A stretch of DNA of 64,000 bases from GCA-2712985 sp964515905 (GCA_964515905.1 CAZEWK010000046.1:1-64000), one strand, 5' to 3'. Numbered from the stretch's first letter, positions 51,423 to 61,206 are shown. The notes: generated from the letters alone by a model not told the origin. Made by a program: numbers and translations.

Positions 51423-52192
51423 TTCCGCCAACGTGTTGCGTAACGGTCCATTGGACCAATAAAAAGTAGTTCAACTATTAGCATGACGATCACGAATGCG
51501 AGGGTATATGCAAGGATACTAGAAATATCAAATAGCTGAAAAAATACACTTAACTGAAACCCGATCCCATTACTGCGTCCAAGTAGTTCCACAACTAGAA
51601 CAATTTTCCAGATCAAGGCGATGCCAGAACGGGCAGCTACCATTATATATGGATATAGTTGGGGCAAGAAGAATTTAAAAAATGCTTTCCGGTGGCCCAC
51701 TCTAAATACTTGTGCCACTTGAAGAAGATCTCGGTCTACTGCCCGAGTTCCCTCACGAAGTGTGACTATTACGTTTGGGAATTTATTCAGAGCAACCGCA
51801 GTTATAGCCGCAACCTCTGTTAATCCAAACCATACATAACATAGGATTATGGTAACTAAGGCAGGGATATTAAGAAACAAAATTAGCCAACCATCTAATA
51901 AGATGTCTAGACGTTTACGAAGACCCATCAGTATACCGATTGCTGTTCCGGTAACCATTGCCAGAACGAAGGCAGCAATAACCCGCCACAGGGTGATCCC
52001 GAGGTCATAGATAAGGCTACCGTTAATCAAATGGTCATAAAAAACTACAGCTACAGACCATGGATCTGGGAGGACGCGGCTGTTGGCAAGAAGGGCGGAA
52101 ACCTCCCATATCACAATTAATAGGACAAAAGAGATAGTGCGGAGCCACCCTGGGCTTATCTCGCCTTTGGTAATTGACCGGATAGTGTTCAA
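51419..52192 (-). CDS. ABC transporter permease (SsuC/NrtB-like)
   Basis: About 257 aa from the TTG at 52192, which has GGGAG 7 bases before it and overlaps the binding-protein stop as TTGA; a GTG at 52210 is an alternative. Six helices of the binding-protein-dependent type. The cytosolic EAA loop reads EGTRAVDRDLLQVAQVFRVGHRKAFFKFFLPQLYPYI. It is coupled at both ends by 4-base overlaps. Confidence 0.92.
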   Translation of the reverse strand: MNTIRSITKGEISPGWLRTISFVLLIVIWEVSALLANSRVLPDPWSVAVVFYDHLINGSLIYDLGITLWRVIAAFVLAMVTGTAIGILMGLRKRLDILLDGWLILFLNIPALVTIILCYVWFGLTEVAAITAVALNKFPNVIVTLREGTRAVDRDLLQVAQVFRVGHRKAFFKFFLPQLYPYIMVAARSGIALIWKIVLVVELLGRSNGIGFQLSVFFQLFDISSILAYTLAFVIVMLIVELLFIGPMDRYATRWRK

Positions 52193-53199
52193 TACGTGGC
52201 TCCCTGCCACAAGGTGCCGGGAGCAAGTTCTTTGTTGCGTCCTACCAGTTTTCTTCCTCCGTGTTCAGCAACAATTCGGAACGCAGCTCGTATAGCTTCA
52301 GCTTGCGCGCCTCCAAAAACTTCTGGGACTCCATCCCTGTAGCCTGTTTTTAAGGCTGCCAGAGTTTTATTATCTTTAGCTCTGGTCATTGGTCTTAGAC
52401 GCTCCCACTCAGCATCGGATTGCATCATAATTTTACGGGCATCTTCTGAAGCTTTAAAGAAGGCGTTTATTGCTTCGAGATTTTGTTCGGCCCAGGACTC
52501 GCTAAAAACATAACCGATTAGTGGAAGTCTTCCAGGTACACCGAGAGCTGGGAGTAGGTCCTGTACTTTTATTAATTCAACCATATCAGCCGCTCGAAGA
52601 CGAGCGGTATAATTCCAGTAGTTTAAGACTGCATCAAATTCTTTCTGTTTGAATTTTTCGTTCAGGAGTGGTGGGGCGGCATAGGCCGGTTTTGCGATAG
52701 TAGCGATATCTTCACCGAACGTCTTAAGAGAATATGCGCGCAGCAACAGCCAACTTTTATCGATTGGGCTACCGGCCACACCAATTCTTTTTCCGCGGAG
52801 TTGATCCAGGCGATTTATGCCGCTATCTGGGTGCACCATGACGGATCCTGCGGCTTCTGAATATGGCACAAACGTGTAATCAGCGCCGGTACTTCGTTGT
52901 CGTGATGTCCATATCCAGTCGGTAACAATCATATCAACATCGCCTGCGTTTAAAGCAATGGCGGTGGCATCCTTGTTTGCAAGACCAACAACGTCTAGGA
53001 CCAGCCCCGCTTGCTTATCTAAACCATGGTGTTTGATAACGTTCAGTTCCCAGTTAACTGTGCCAAATTTTAGAACTGCTAACCGAATATTGAGGGGATC
53101 TTGTAGTTGGGCAGTGGCTGGGAATGTGAATGCCATAATAGAGGCCATTACCAATAGTAAAGCCCGTGTGCGCATATGGTGGACCGGTGGCAAATTCAT
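52189..53199 (-). CDS. ABC transporter substrate-binding protein (NMT1/SsuA-like)
   Basis: This 336-aa precursor has a signal peptide (about 9-30, ending ATA) after a GAGGGAATC ribosome site. The mature fold is type II periplasmic binding of the NMT1/SsuA family (IRLAVLKFGTVNWELNVIKHHGLDKQAG, LRGKRIGVAGSPIDKSWLLLRAY). In clusters with the PQQ-type ABC set the ligand is unknown; a metal chelate, PQQ or an organic cofactor is possible. It heads the seven-gene transport operon. Confidence 0.88.
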   Translation of the reverse strand: MNLPPVHHMRTRALLLVMASIMAFTFPATAQLQDPLNIRLAVLKFGTVNWELNVIKHHGLDKQAGLVLDVVGLANKDATAIALNAGDVDMIVTDWIWTSRQRSTGADYTFVPYSEAAGSVMVHPDSGINRLDQLRGKRIGVAGSPIDKSWLLLRAYSLKTFGEDIATIAKPAYAAPPLLNEKFKQKEFDAVLNYWNYTARLRAADMVELIKVQDLLPALGVPGRLPLIGYVFSESWAEQNLEAINAFFKASEDARKIMMQSDAEWERLRPMTRAKDNKTLAALKTGYRDGVPEVFGGAQAEAIRAAFRIVAEHGGRKLVGRNKELAPGTLWQGATY

Positions 53200-53247
53200 G
53201 ATTCCCTCATGGCAATGTTTTAGTTGATAGTTTCATAGATGGGCATT

Positions 53248-53275
53248 TTGATTAAAAGTTCTACTTTTATAATAT
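53248..53275 (+). promoter_or_regulatory. Candidate sigma-70 promoter upstream of hspQ
   Basis: TTGATT (53248-53253) and TAATAT (53270-53275) are separated by 16 bases; an overlapping TATAAT begins two bases earlier. They lie about 115 bases before hspQ on the same strand. No heat-shock (sigma-32) consensus was apparent. Confidence 0.35.
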
Positions 53276-53389
53276 GGTATAAGGTCCTTATACAGAAGGG
53301 AAGGAGGCTGTGAAAGACTAGTCTCACGATGGAGCAAGACAACCGCTAAAGAAAAGGCTACAAATATCTTCATAAAGAGAAATTATGCT

Positions 53390-53707
53390 ATGAACTCTAT
53401 ACAAGCCCGTTTCGCAGTTGGAGAACTGGTACATCATGTTCTATTTGATTATAGAGGGGTGATATTTGACGTCGACGCTTGCTTTTCTGGTACTGAAGCT
53501 TGGTATGAGCAAGTTGCAAAGAGCCGGCCACCAAAGAATAAGCCTTGGTACCATCTGCTTGTACATGACGCATACCACACAACATATGTTGCAGAACGAC
53601 ATCTAAAAAAGGATCGGAATTTGAAGCCGATTAATCATGTCTTGGTGCCCTCAATATTTGAGTGCTTTGACAACGGTAGTTATGTTCCCAAAATCGTTGC
53701 GAATTGA
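53390..53707 (+). CDS. hspQ: HspQ (YccV-like hemimethylated-DNA-binding fold)
   Basis: This 105-aa protein has the HspQ pattern QARFAVGELVHHVLFDYRGVIFDVDACFSGTEAWYE and the conserved WYHLLVHDAYHTTYVAERHL. HspQ binds and helps degrade unstable DnaA and acts as a Lon/ClpXP-related specificity enhancer in enterics. It forms a single-gene unit divergent from the transport operon. Confidence 0.94.
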   Translation: MNSIQARFAVGELVHHVLFDYRGVIFDVDACFSGTEAWYEQVAKSRPPKNKPWYHLLVHDAYHTTYVAERHLKKDRNLKPINHVLVPSIFECFDNGSYVPKIVAN

Positions 53708-53853
53708 CGGAGATAACGTGTAGCTCTTGGAAAGGTTGGTGTATCGATTTTTCGATACAGCGATGCTTGCACCAGTGGCTTTAAATATGAATTAAATTTG
53801 GGAAAATATTTATACCGTAGAGCTATTTAACCCAAAAACCAGGAAAGAACGTC

Positions 53854-55650
53854 TTGAACCCAACAGGTCATTTGTCAACCAGTGCATTAGTGAAGCGGTT
53901 AGTGCGAGGTTATATCGGACGCTACCGTCTTGTGTTAACTGGTGCCTTGATATGTATGGTAATAGCTGCTGCTTCCCAACCCCTTTTGGCCTGGTTAATG
54001 GAACCCGTTGTGCGAGACATTTTCATCAATCGTGACCAGACAATGCTTTTATTAGTTCCAATTGCAATTATGGTTGTAATGGTGATTGGAGGGGCTGCTA
54101 ACTTTGGCCAAGCTGTGTTAATGAATTGGGTGGGTTTACGGATAGTTGCGGATTTACAGGGGCGTGTTTTTTCGCATCTTTTGTACCTTGATTTGGCTTT
54201 TTTCAAGGGCATTCAGACTGGAAAATTAATTGCTCATTTGACTAGTGATGCCTATCTGATCAGGCAAGCGACAGCTAGTACTCTTACTAGTTTGGTTAAG
54301 GACTTGCTGACCGTATCCCTGTTAGTTGCGTTAATGTTTTACGAGAATTGGCGTCTCGCATTGGTTGTTTTTTTTGTATTTCCAATGGCTGCATGGCCAA
54401 TCGGACGGCTTGGGCGACGAATGCGTAAGGTTGTTGGTATAACCCAAGCGGAGGTGGGTAGTTTCACCACGATATTGTCTGAGACGCTTCAGGGAGTTCG
54501 ACATGTCAAGGCATATGGAATGGAACGATATGAAATAAGCCGCACCGAAAAAATCATTGAGCGATTATTTTCTTTATATATGAAGGCGACTCGAACACGC
54601 GCTCTCACGACACCGATGATGGAGATATTAGGCGGGATCGCAATTGCTGTGGTTATTTGGTATGGAGGTAGCCAAGTAATCGCGGGGACAGCTGAACCGG
54701 GTGCGTTCTTTGCCCTTTTTACTGCATTGCTTCTAGCTTATCGCCCGATAAGAAGTATTGCCAACTTAAATACTTCTTTGCAGGAAGGTTTGGCTGCGGC
54801 GCAGAGAATATTTATGGTTCTAGATGTGAGGCCCGATGTTACAGAGCAAGGGGGTGCTAAAGAATTAATAGTTGAGCAGGGGCGGATCGATTTTAACGCT
54901 GTGGACTTCAGCTATGTAAATCAGGAAGTAGCACTTCAAAATATAACTCTGGCGGTCCCAGAAGGTCAAACAACAGCCTTAGTGGGACCATCAGGAGCTG
55001 GAAAGTCGACAATACTGAATCTAATTCCAAGATTTTATGATGTAGATTCGGGGAGTGTGTTTATTGATGGACAAGATATTCGTTCTTTAAAGCTTGCCTC
55101 ATTGCGAAAAGAAATTGCATTGGTTAGTCAGGATGTAATTTTGTTTGATGATACAGTGCGGGCGAATATTGCTTACGGTCGGCCCGGGGCCCGTGAGGAT
55201 GAAATTTTGTCTGCAGCTAAGGCTGCAGCGGCACATAAATTCATTAGCGCTTTACCGGATGGCTATGAAACCATCGTGGGTGAGCGGGGAGCAAAATTGT
55301 CTGGAGGGGAGCGTCAGCGGATTGCTATTGCTAGGGCATTACTCAAGGATGCACCCATTCTATTGTTGGACGAGGCAACCGCTGCATTAGATGCGGAGTC
55401 CGAGCGTGAAATTCAAGCCGCTCTGTCTACCTTAAAGAAAGGAAGGACAACCCTGGTGATTGCTCACAGATTAGCTACAGTGCGTGATGCAGACAGGATT
55501 TATGTTCTTGATAGTGGTAAGATGGTAGAAAGTGGTTCGCATGAGCAACTAATTTCGATGGAAGGGCTGTATAGTAGGTTGTATGCGCTGCAATTTGAAG
55601 ATGAGAGAAGAGATAATGATGGCGCAAAGTCGACTCAACTCGATCACTAA
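53854..55650 (+). CDS. msbA: Lipid A/phospholipid flippase MsbA (ABC exporter)
   Basis: This 598-aa half-transporter starts at TTG behind AGGAAAG. Six N-terminal helices (about 20-320) precede the nucleotide-binding domain with Walker A GPSGAGKST, signature LSGGERQR and Walker B ILLLDEATAALD. The position directly before waaA, lpxK and the acyltransferase supports lipid A-core transport across the inner membrane. Homologous alphaproteobacterial exporters can have other lipid cargoes. Confidence 0.9.
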   Translation: MNPTGHLSTSALVKRLVRGYIGRYRLVLTGALICMVIAAASQPLLAWLMEPVVRDIFINRDQTMLLLVPIAIMVVMVIGGAANFGQAVLMNWVGLRIVADLQGRVFSHLLYLDLAFFKGIQTGKLIAHLTSDAYLIRQATASTLTSLVKDLLTVSLLVALMFYENWRLALVVFFVFPMAAWPIGRLGRRMRKVVGITQAEVGSFTTILSETLQGVRHVKAYGMERYEISRTEKIIERLFSLYMKATRTRALTTPMMEILGGIAIAVVIWYGGSQVIAGTAEPGAFFALFTALLLAYRPIRSIANLNTSLQEGLAAAQRIFMVLDVRPDVTEQGGAKELIVEQGRIDFNAVDFSYVNQEVALQNITLAVPEGQTTALVGPSGAGKSTILNLIPRFYDVDSGSVFIDGQDIRSLKLASLRKEIALVSQDVILFDDTVRANIAYGRPGAREDEILSAAKAAAAHKFISALPDGYETIVGERGAKLSGGERQRIAIARALLKDAPILLLDEATAALDAESEREIQAALSTLKKGRTTLVIAHRLATVRDADRIYVLDSGKMVESGSHEQLISMEGLYSRLYALQFEDERRDNDGAKSTQLDH

Positions 55651-55726
55651 ATGGGTGCTCGAGGACAAACTTTGCTGGACAGATGCCTGAGCCTGTCATG
55701 GGTGGTGACTGTCGAAATGTGCTTTT

Positions 55727-56992
55727 ATGCTAAATTTCTACAAATGGGCAACAATAGTAATAGGTCCCGCAGCCAGGCTTTTTCTCCATAGACGGGCATC
55801 GCTAGGCAAAGAAGATTTATCTCGCCTGTCAGAAAGATTTGGTTTTCCTTCATTGCCACGTCCGTCTGGCTCCATAGTTTGGGTGCATGCAGCTAGTGTG
55901 GGCGAGTCATTGTCCGTGGTGCCCCTAATCCAGAAAATTCTTGCCGCGTTGCCGAAGGGACATGTTTTAATTACGACTGGCACTGTTGCATCTGCTCGAC
56001 TGCTTCAAGCCCGCCTTCCAGCGCAATCGATTCATCAATTTGTGCCAATCGATCATCCAAAGTCTGTATGCCGATTTCTGGATTATTGGGCTCCCGATCT
56101 GGCCATTTGGGTTGAGTCCGAGCTATGGCCCAATTTGTTGAACGCAACCCATGATCGAAAAATTTCTTCGATCTTGGTTCAAGGTCGGATGTCGAAAAAG
56201 TCTTATCGGTACTGGCGATGGTTGCCAGGGTTAATTGTGCCTCTTCTTAGCAAATTTGATGAGGTTTTTGTACAAACCAAGTTAGACGGAGTTCGGTTTA
56301 AAAATTTGGGTGCAATAAACCCAAAAGTTACAGGTACTCTGAAGTATTCTGCGCCTCTCTTGGTTGCTGATGAAGGAAAACTACAGTGTCTAAGGGAGTT
56401 AGTTGGAATACGCCCACTTTGGTTAGCAGCCAGCGTCCATCCTGGTGAGTTTGAATTAATCTGTGATGTGCACTCGCAGTTGCAAAAAAGGTTTTCAAAT
56501 CTTCTTATGGTGGTAGTACCTCGGCATCCATCTAATACCGAGAAGTTAAAACCTATCTTGGAAGCTAAGGGACTGGTGTATTCATCGCGGAGTTTGGGTG
56601 AAGCGCTCAGAGAGAGCACTAGTGTGTACATAGGTGACACCATGGGAGAATTAGGATTGTTTTATCGTTTGTCCAATCAGGCATTTATTGGGGGTAGTTT
56701 CGTGAGGCACGGTGGACAAAATCCTATAGAGGCCATTCAGTTAAATTGTGCAATCATGGCTGGGCCATACATGTTTAATTTTTCTGAGATAGTTGAAGAT
56801 TTTGATGTTAATGATGCTTCATTGTCTTTGTCCTCAAAGAAGGATTTTTTGGATACGCTAACAACGTTCTTGGAAAGTCCTGAATTCGCACAAAATTGTG
56901 CAGAAAAGCAACAGAAGGTGATCGCAAAAAAAAGCAAAGTTTTAGAGTCGGTTTTTCAAATTATAGCCGGTTACTTGCCAGTTTCGGAATAA
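55727..56992 (+). CDS. waaA: 3-deoxy-D-manno-octulosonic acid transferase (WaaA/KdtA)
   Basis: This 421-aa GT30-family enzyme has the N-terminal block VWVHAASVGESLSVVPLIQ and WVESELWPNLL, typical of WaaA, and the C-terminal GGSFVRHGGQNPIEAI nucleotide-sugar site. The protein transfers Kdo from CMP-Kdo to lipid A precursor at the inner face of the inner membrane. It is followed 3 bases later by lpxK. Confidence 0.94.
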   Translation: MLNFYKWATIVIGPAARLFLHRRASLGKEDLSRLSERFGFPSLPRPSGSIVWVHAASVGESLSVVPLIQKILAALPKGHVLITTGTVASARLLQARLPAQSIHQFVPIDHPKSVCRFLDYWAPDLAIWVESELWPNLLNATHDRKISSILVQGRMSKKSYRYWRWLPGLIVPLLSKFDEVFVQTKLDGVRFKNLGAINPKVTGTLKYSAPLLVADEGKLQCLRELVGIRPLWLAASVHPGEFELICDVHSQLQKRFSNLLMVVVPRHPSNTEKLKPILEAKGLVYSSRSLGEALRESTSVYIGDTMGELGLFYRLSNQAFIGGSFVRHGGQNPIEAIQLNCAIMAGPYMFNFSEIVEDFDVNDASLSLSSKKDFLDTLTTFLESPEFAQNCAEKQQKVIAKKSKVLESVFQIIAGYLPVSE

Positions 56993-56995
56993 GGT

Positions 56996-57964
56996 ATGAG
57001 GGCACCAGAATTTTGGAATGAGGATGGTTTAATCGGAAAGGTTTTAGTCCCGGCGGGATTTATTTTTTCCTCGCTTGGTCGACTGAGGCGGAATTTGACG
57101 AATCCAGTGAGGTGTTCTGTCCCCGTAATTTGCATTGGGAATCTAGTTGCAGGGGGTGCTGGGAAAACACCTGTTTCTTTATCATTGGCAAACCGGTTTC
57201 GCAAACAGACTTCAAAAATTCACTTTTTAACACGGGGCTATGGGGGAACTATAAAAGGTCCATATTGTGTGAATCGAGAAACAGACATAGCAGTAAAAGT
57301 TGGCGATGAAGCATTGCTTTTAGCTGCTGTCGCCCCGACTTGGATTGCTAGAGATCGAGTCGCTGGAGCTTTTGCTGCTGTTTCTGCTGGAGCAAATGCT
57401 ATAATCATGGATGACGGGTTTCAAAACCCATCATTGTATAAAGATTTGTCAATACTGGTTATAGATGGCGAATATGGTTTTGGGAACCAACGTGTGTTAC
57501 CCGCTGGTCCGCTTCGTGAAACTGTAAATGATGGATTAGCCAGAGCTGATGTAATAGTTATTATTGGTTCTGACAAGACTGGGTTGCGCAATGATTTGCC
57601 AAACCATTTGCCTGTTCTAACAGCGCATCTTGTGGCTGGGTCCGAGAAGTTACGATTGGCGGGTCAACGAGTTATTGCTTTTTCAGGAATAGGAAGACCT
57701 GTTAAATTTTTTCAAATGTTGCCACGGATAGGTTGTGAAGTGCTGGAGACTCATAGTTTTCCCGATCATTACCAATATCGAGATGATGAATTGTCCGCTC
57801 TAGTTGATAAAGCCCGAATGTTGAGGGCGAAGCTTGTTACCACAGAAAAGGACGCAGTTCGTATGCCAAATTATCTACGATCGATGGTCGAAGTTCTTAC
57901 CATCTCTGTGTCTTGGGATGACGAAACTGCAATTGATGGATTTGCGAAAGAATTGGATATTTGA
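56996..57964 (+). CDS. lpxK: Tetraacyldisaccharide 4'-kinase LpxK
   Basis: This 322-aa kinase has a variant P-loop NLVAGGAGKTPVSLSL, the second block FLTRGYGGTIKG, GDEALLLA, and MDDGFQNPSL with the metal aspartates. It phosphorylates the 4' position of the lipid A precursor. The next gene overlaps or abuts its stop. Confidence 0.94.
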   Translation: MRAPEFWNEDGLIGKVLVPAGFIFSSLGRLRRNLTNPVRCSVPVICIGNLVAGGAGKTPVSLSLANRFRKQTSKIHFLTRGYGGTIKGPYCVNRETDIAVKVGDEALLLAAVAPTWIARDRVAGAFAAVSAGANAIIMDDGFQNPSLYKDLSILVIDGEYGFGNQRVLPAGPLRETVNDGLARADVIVIIGSDKTGLRNDLPNHLPVLTAHLVAGSEKLRLAGQRVIAFSGIGRPVKFFQMLPRIGCEVLETHSFPDHYQYRDDELSALVDKARMLRAKLVTTEKDAVRMPNYLRSMVEVLTISVSWDDETAIDGFAKELDI

Positions 57965-58876
57965 TTGGTGAGGGACATGGAATGTGAAAAGCGACCAATC
58001 ACCCGTGTTCGCTATGTTGTCGAGTATTTATTACTGAGAAGCTTATTTATTTTTTGTGGTTTTTTATCCCTTGATCGGGCTTCCGCCTTTGGTGGTTTCC
58101 TTGGCTCAACAATTGGGCCTCGTTTACCAATTACGAGGCGCGCGCTACAAAATATGAAGAATGCTTTTCCACATTGGAGTGATGCACAAGTCATTGAGAC
58201 GACCAAGGAGATGTGGGAACACCTAGGTCGTATAATGGGGGAGTATCCCCATTTAAAAGAATTCAAATTTTTTGATGGTAGCTCCCGAATTGAAGTCATC
58301 GGATCAGAGTATATTGATCAACTCAGAGACGATGGGATAGCTGGGATATTTTTTTCGGCACACCTAGGAAATTGGGAATTATTGTCTTTAGCGGCATCTC
58401 AACGAAGCTTGCCTTTGGTCCAAATATATAGGGCGGCAAATAATCCTTATATCGATACACTAATTCAAAGGTACAGAAGTCTAAACGGTTCTGAACACTA
58501 TCCTAAAGGCATGCGAGGGTCGAAGGCGTTATTGGAAGCAGTAAAAAAAGGGCAACACTTAGGTTTACTGGTAGACCAGAAATACAATGAAGGGATTCCT
58601 GTGCCTTTTTTTGGCAGGAAAGTGATGACAACGACGACTCCAGCTGATTTGGCTTATAAATACAATATTCCTTTAGTGCCAGTCAGGATCGAGCGGACTC
58701 AAGGGGCACATTTTAAATTAACTATATTTCCACCTCTTTCGTTAGATACTGAAGGTACGACGCGTAATAATGCGCATTCGATTACTTATAAGATCAATGC
58801 ATTATTTGAATCATGGATACGAGAAAATCCTGCTCAATGGTACTGGCTACACAGGCGTTGGCCAAACAACGGTTAG
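57965..58876 (+). CDS. Lipid A biosynthesis (lauroyl/myristoyl) acyltransferase family protein
   Basis: This 303-aa member of the LpxL/LpxM/HtrB family has one N-terminal membrane helix. The catalytic H-x4-E/D motif appears as SAHLGNWELL. The distal blocks LVDQKYNEGIPVPFFGRKVMT and NPAQWYWLHRRW are typical. The start is uncertain: TTG at 57965, GTG at 57968 or ATG at 57977. It adds a secondary acyl chain to lipid A from acyl-ACP. Confidence 0.92.
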   Translation: MVRDMECEKRPITRVRYVVEYLLLRSLFIFCGFLSLDRASAFGGFLGSTIGPRLPITRRALQNMKNAFPHWSDAQVIETTKEMWEHLGRIMGEYPHLKEFKFFDGSSRIEVIGSEYIDQLRDDGIAGIFFSAHLGNWELLSLAASQRSLPLVQIYRAANNPYIDTLIQRYRSLNGSEHYPKGMRGSKALLEAVKKGQHLGLLVDQKYNEGIPVPFFGRKVMTTTTPADLAYKYNIPLVPVRIERTQGAHFKLTIFPPLSLDTEGTTRNNAHSITYKINALFESWIRENPAQWYWLHRRWPNNG

Positions 58877-58882
58877 TGCTAT

Positions 58883-59710
58883 TTAATTTGTGTTAGGTGA
58901 TACGTTTAACAACTTCGCGACTAAATTAGGATCAAGACGGACCTCAAGCCAGTTAACGCGCCAGTCCAGATGTGGTCCAGTGGTCCTTCCCGTCGCCCCG
59001 ACATGGCCAATTATCTGTCCCTTTTTTATATTTTCATCAATGCTTACCAAGATACTGTCCATATGAAGATAGCTGGAGGTTACCCCATGCCCATGATCTA
59101 TAATTACAGTATTGCCAGATAAATAAAGCTCGCTTGCTAGGCGAATAACCCCGTCTGTCATTGCCCTAACATTCTCGCCCAATGGAGCAGCAATATCGAT
59201 GCCAAAGTGAGGTGAACGGGGTTTTCCGTTGAGTATTCTCCTGCTTCCAAATACTCCAGTAATTGGGCCTACCGTCGGCCAAATTAACCCGCTCCGGACG
59301 TGGGCGGGTGCTGTATAATGTGAACGAGCTGCACGCACGATGTTACGCTCCTGTGAAATTCGATCCATTACGTCTTGGGGTGGGGTCACCATTTGTTCAG
59401 GCAGATTATTGATGTGCTGTTCCTGATATTCACGTTGTTGAACAAACTTTTTCTCGCTTACGATAGATCCATCTTCGTATACTGCTTTAATTATTAAGGT
59501 TCTGGGGTGATCTCTTCCAAGACCAAATAAGAATGCCCCGTTTTTATCAATTTTGACTGTCCGGTTATTAATGGAGATGCGTGTATTGGCAGGTGCGTTT
59601 CCAAGAATTAGGGCTCCCTGTTGGAGTGTTCCTTCCAGCAATATCTGCCCTCCATCGGCAACGTAGCTGAATGTGGCAAATGCAAATAGCGTGAAAATAA
59701 CAATTTTCAC
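58883..59710 (-). CDS. Secreted M23 family metallopeptidase
   Basis: This 275-aa protein starts at GTG in a GTGA overlap with xseA. Signal peptide about 1-20. A beta-rich domain (about 25-130) precedes the LytM-type peptidase. The zinc site is HFGIDIAAP (H, D), with the distal pair in SYLHMD and GPHLDWRVNW (H-x-D instead of the usual H-x-H). This H-L-D variant is common in a proteobacterial M23 branch. It probably cleaves peptidoglycan crosslinks or activates amidases. Confidence 0.9.
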   Translation of the reverse strand: MKIVIFTLFAFATFSYVADGGQILLEGTLQQGALILGNAPANTRISINNRTVKIDKNGAFLFGLGRDHPRTLIIKAVYEDGSIVSEKKFVQQREYQEQHINNLPEQMVTPPQDVMDRISQERNIVRAARSHYTAPAHVRSGLIWPTVGPITGVFGSRRILNGKPRSPHFGIDIAAPLGENVRAMTDGVIRLASELYLSGNTVIIDHGHGVTSSYLHMDSILVSIDENIKKGQIIGHVGATGRTTGPHLDWRVNWLEVRLDPNLVAKLLNVSPNTN

Positions 59711-61206
59711 AGAAGACTTTCCTGGATGGGGCGCTTTTTTTTATCGGTGTTTTTGGGATCTTTTTGTTTCTTCCTATTTCGTTTGATTTTCCCAAGGATT
59801 GCTGCTCTTTTGTCATCGGCGAACTCTACTATGACGTTAGTGTTCTCTGTGGCTTGAGAGGATCGCGTAATAAGTTGTTCATCCTGATCCCTGATCACAG
59901 TAAAGCCACGTTCGATAACCCGTTGGTAACTGTAACTTTCAAGCAACATAGCCGCCATATTAATTTGTTTTAGCCTTTCTGAAAGAATGCGTTTGATAGC
60001 TATTTCAACACGATCGTCTTCGGTATAGAGAAGCCATTTATAAAAGCATTCTTTGATAATTGAATAGGTTGCGTTATCGAGCTGTTTCGTAGTGAACGAA
60101 AGATGGGTTTGGGCTCTTAACAAGCGTTCTCTGGGGTGTATCAATTTGAGGGAACTTTCCTCTAAAGCCGCTTTTCTTCGGTCAAAATATGCAGAGAACA
60201 CACGATGAATGCTGTCGTTCCGTTCATCCAACCGTTGAATTGAATCTCCAATCAATATTTCTGGTCGTGGTAGACCAAGTGCTAGGGTCGTGACTTTTTG
60301 TTTGCGTTCGATCAGAGCGCGTCTGGTTCCAGCTAAAATCAACCTATCTAACTCTGTAATAGTTACCATTAGATCAGCACGCACGGGAACTGCCATTTCC
60401 GCCGCGGCCGTGGGGGTTGGCGCGCGTTGGTCTGCTACAAGATCTATTAAGGTGTTGTCTGTTTCGTGTCCTACGGCACTAATTACTGGAATCGAACTTT
60501 CTGCGACTGCCCGGACCACTACTTCTTCATTAAAGGCCCAAAGATCTTCCACACTTCCTCCACCACGCGCTATAATCAGTAAGTCAGGACGAGGAGGAAA
60601 GTTTTGTGATTTCAATTTATTGAAACCTTCTACTGCACTTGCAATTTCTTCAGCGGAACCTTTGCCTTGCACGAGCACGGGCCAAAGTATAACGGGCCGC
60701 GGAAATCTATCACGTAGCCTATGAAGAATATCTCTAAACACGGCTCCTGTAGGTGAGCTTACAACCCCAATTGAAGATGGCAGATAGGGAATTGGTTTTT
60801 TACGATTTTTGTCAAATAAGCCCTCTTTACTGAGTTTTTTTCTTCTTTCTTCAAGTAACGCCAGAAGTGCGCCGATCCCTGCTGGTTCCAGCCGGTCAAT
60901 AACTATTTGGTACTTGGAACGACCCGGATAGGTAGTTAGGCGGCCCTCCACAATAGTTTCCAGGCCATCTTCCGGAATAACGCGCAGGGTGGAGGCGGTT
61001 CCGCGCCAGATGACTCCATCCAAAACGGCTTTCTCGTCTTTGAGAGTAAGGTATATATGACCTGAGGAGGCACGCTTTAAACCAGAAATTTCACCTCGCA
61101 CCCGGACCCTTTCAAACGCATTTTCGATAGTGCGCTTCAAAGTGGAAGAAATTTGGCTGACGGTGAATTCCGTTAAATTACTATCGAAATGATTTTTATT
61201 TGGCAT
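59707..61206 (-). CDS. xseA: Exodeoxyribonuclease VII large subunit
   Basis: This 499-aa protein has an N-terminal OB-fold (VRVRGEISGLKRASSGHIYLTLKDEKAVL), the catalytic core (VVSSPTGAVFRDILHRL, ARGGGSVEDLWAFNEE, SAVGHETDNTLID) and a long helical C-terminal region. It digests single-stranded DNA with XseB, which is not in the window. The C-terminus is basic and extended by about 50 residues. It is divergent from purD. Confidence 0.95.
   Translation of the reverse strand: MPNKNHFDSNLTEFTVSQISSTLKRTIENAFERVRVRGEISGLKRASSGHIYLTLKDEKAVLDGVIWRGTASTLRVIPEDGLETIVEGRLTTYPGRSKYQIVIDRLEPAGIGALLALLEERRKKLSKEGLFDKNRKKPIPYLPSSIGVVSSPTGAVFRDILHRLRDRFPRPVILWPVLVQGKGSAEEIASAVEGFNKLKSQNFPPRPDLLIIARGGGSVEDLWAFNEEVVVRAVAESSIPVISAVGHETDNTLIDLVADQRAPTPTAAAEMAVPVRADLMVTITELDRLILAGTRRALIERKQKVTTLALGLPRPEILIGDSIQRLDERNDSIHRVFSAYFDRRKAALEESSLKLIHPRERLLRAQTHLSFTTKQLDNATYSIIKECFYKWLLYTEDDRVEIAIKRILSERLKQINMAAMLLESYSYQRVIERGFTVIRDQDEQLITRSSQATENTNVIVEFADDKRAAILGKIKRNRKKQKDPKNTDKKKRPIQESLL

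Noticed and set aside
50646..53199. A sulfonate/taurine importer paired with the TauD-type dioxygenase
   Set aside because: The dioxygenase lies 26 kb away and the ABC genes are coupled to the PQQ-type set instead.
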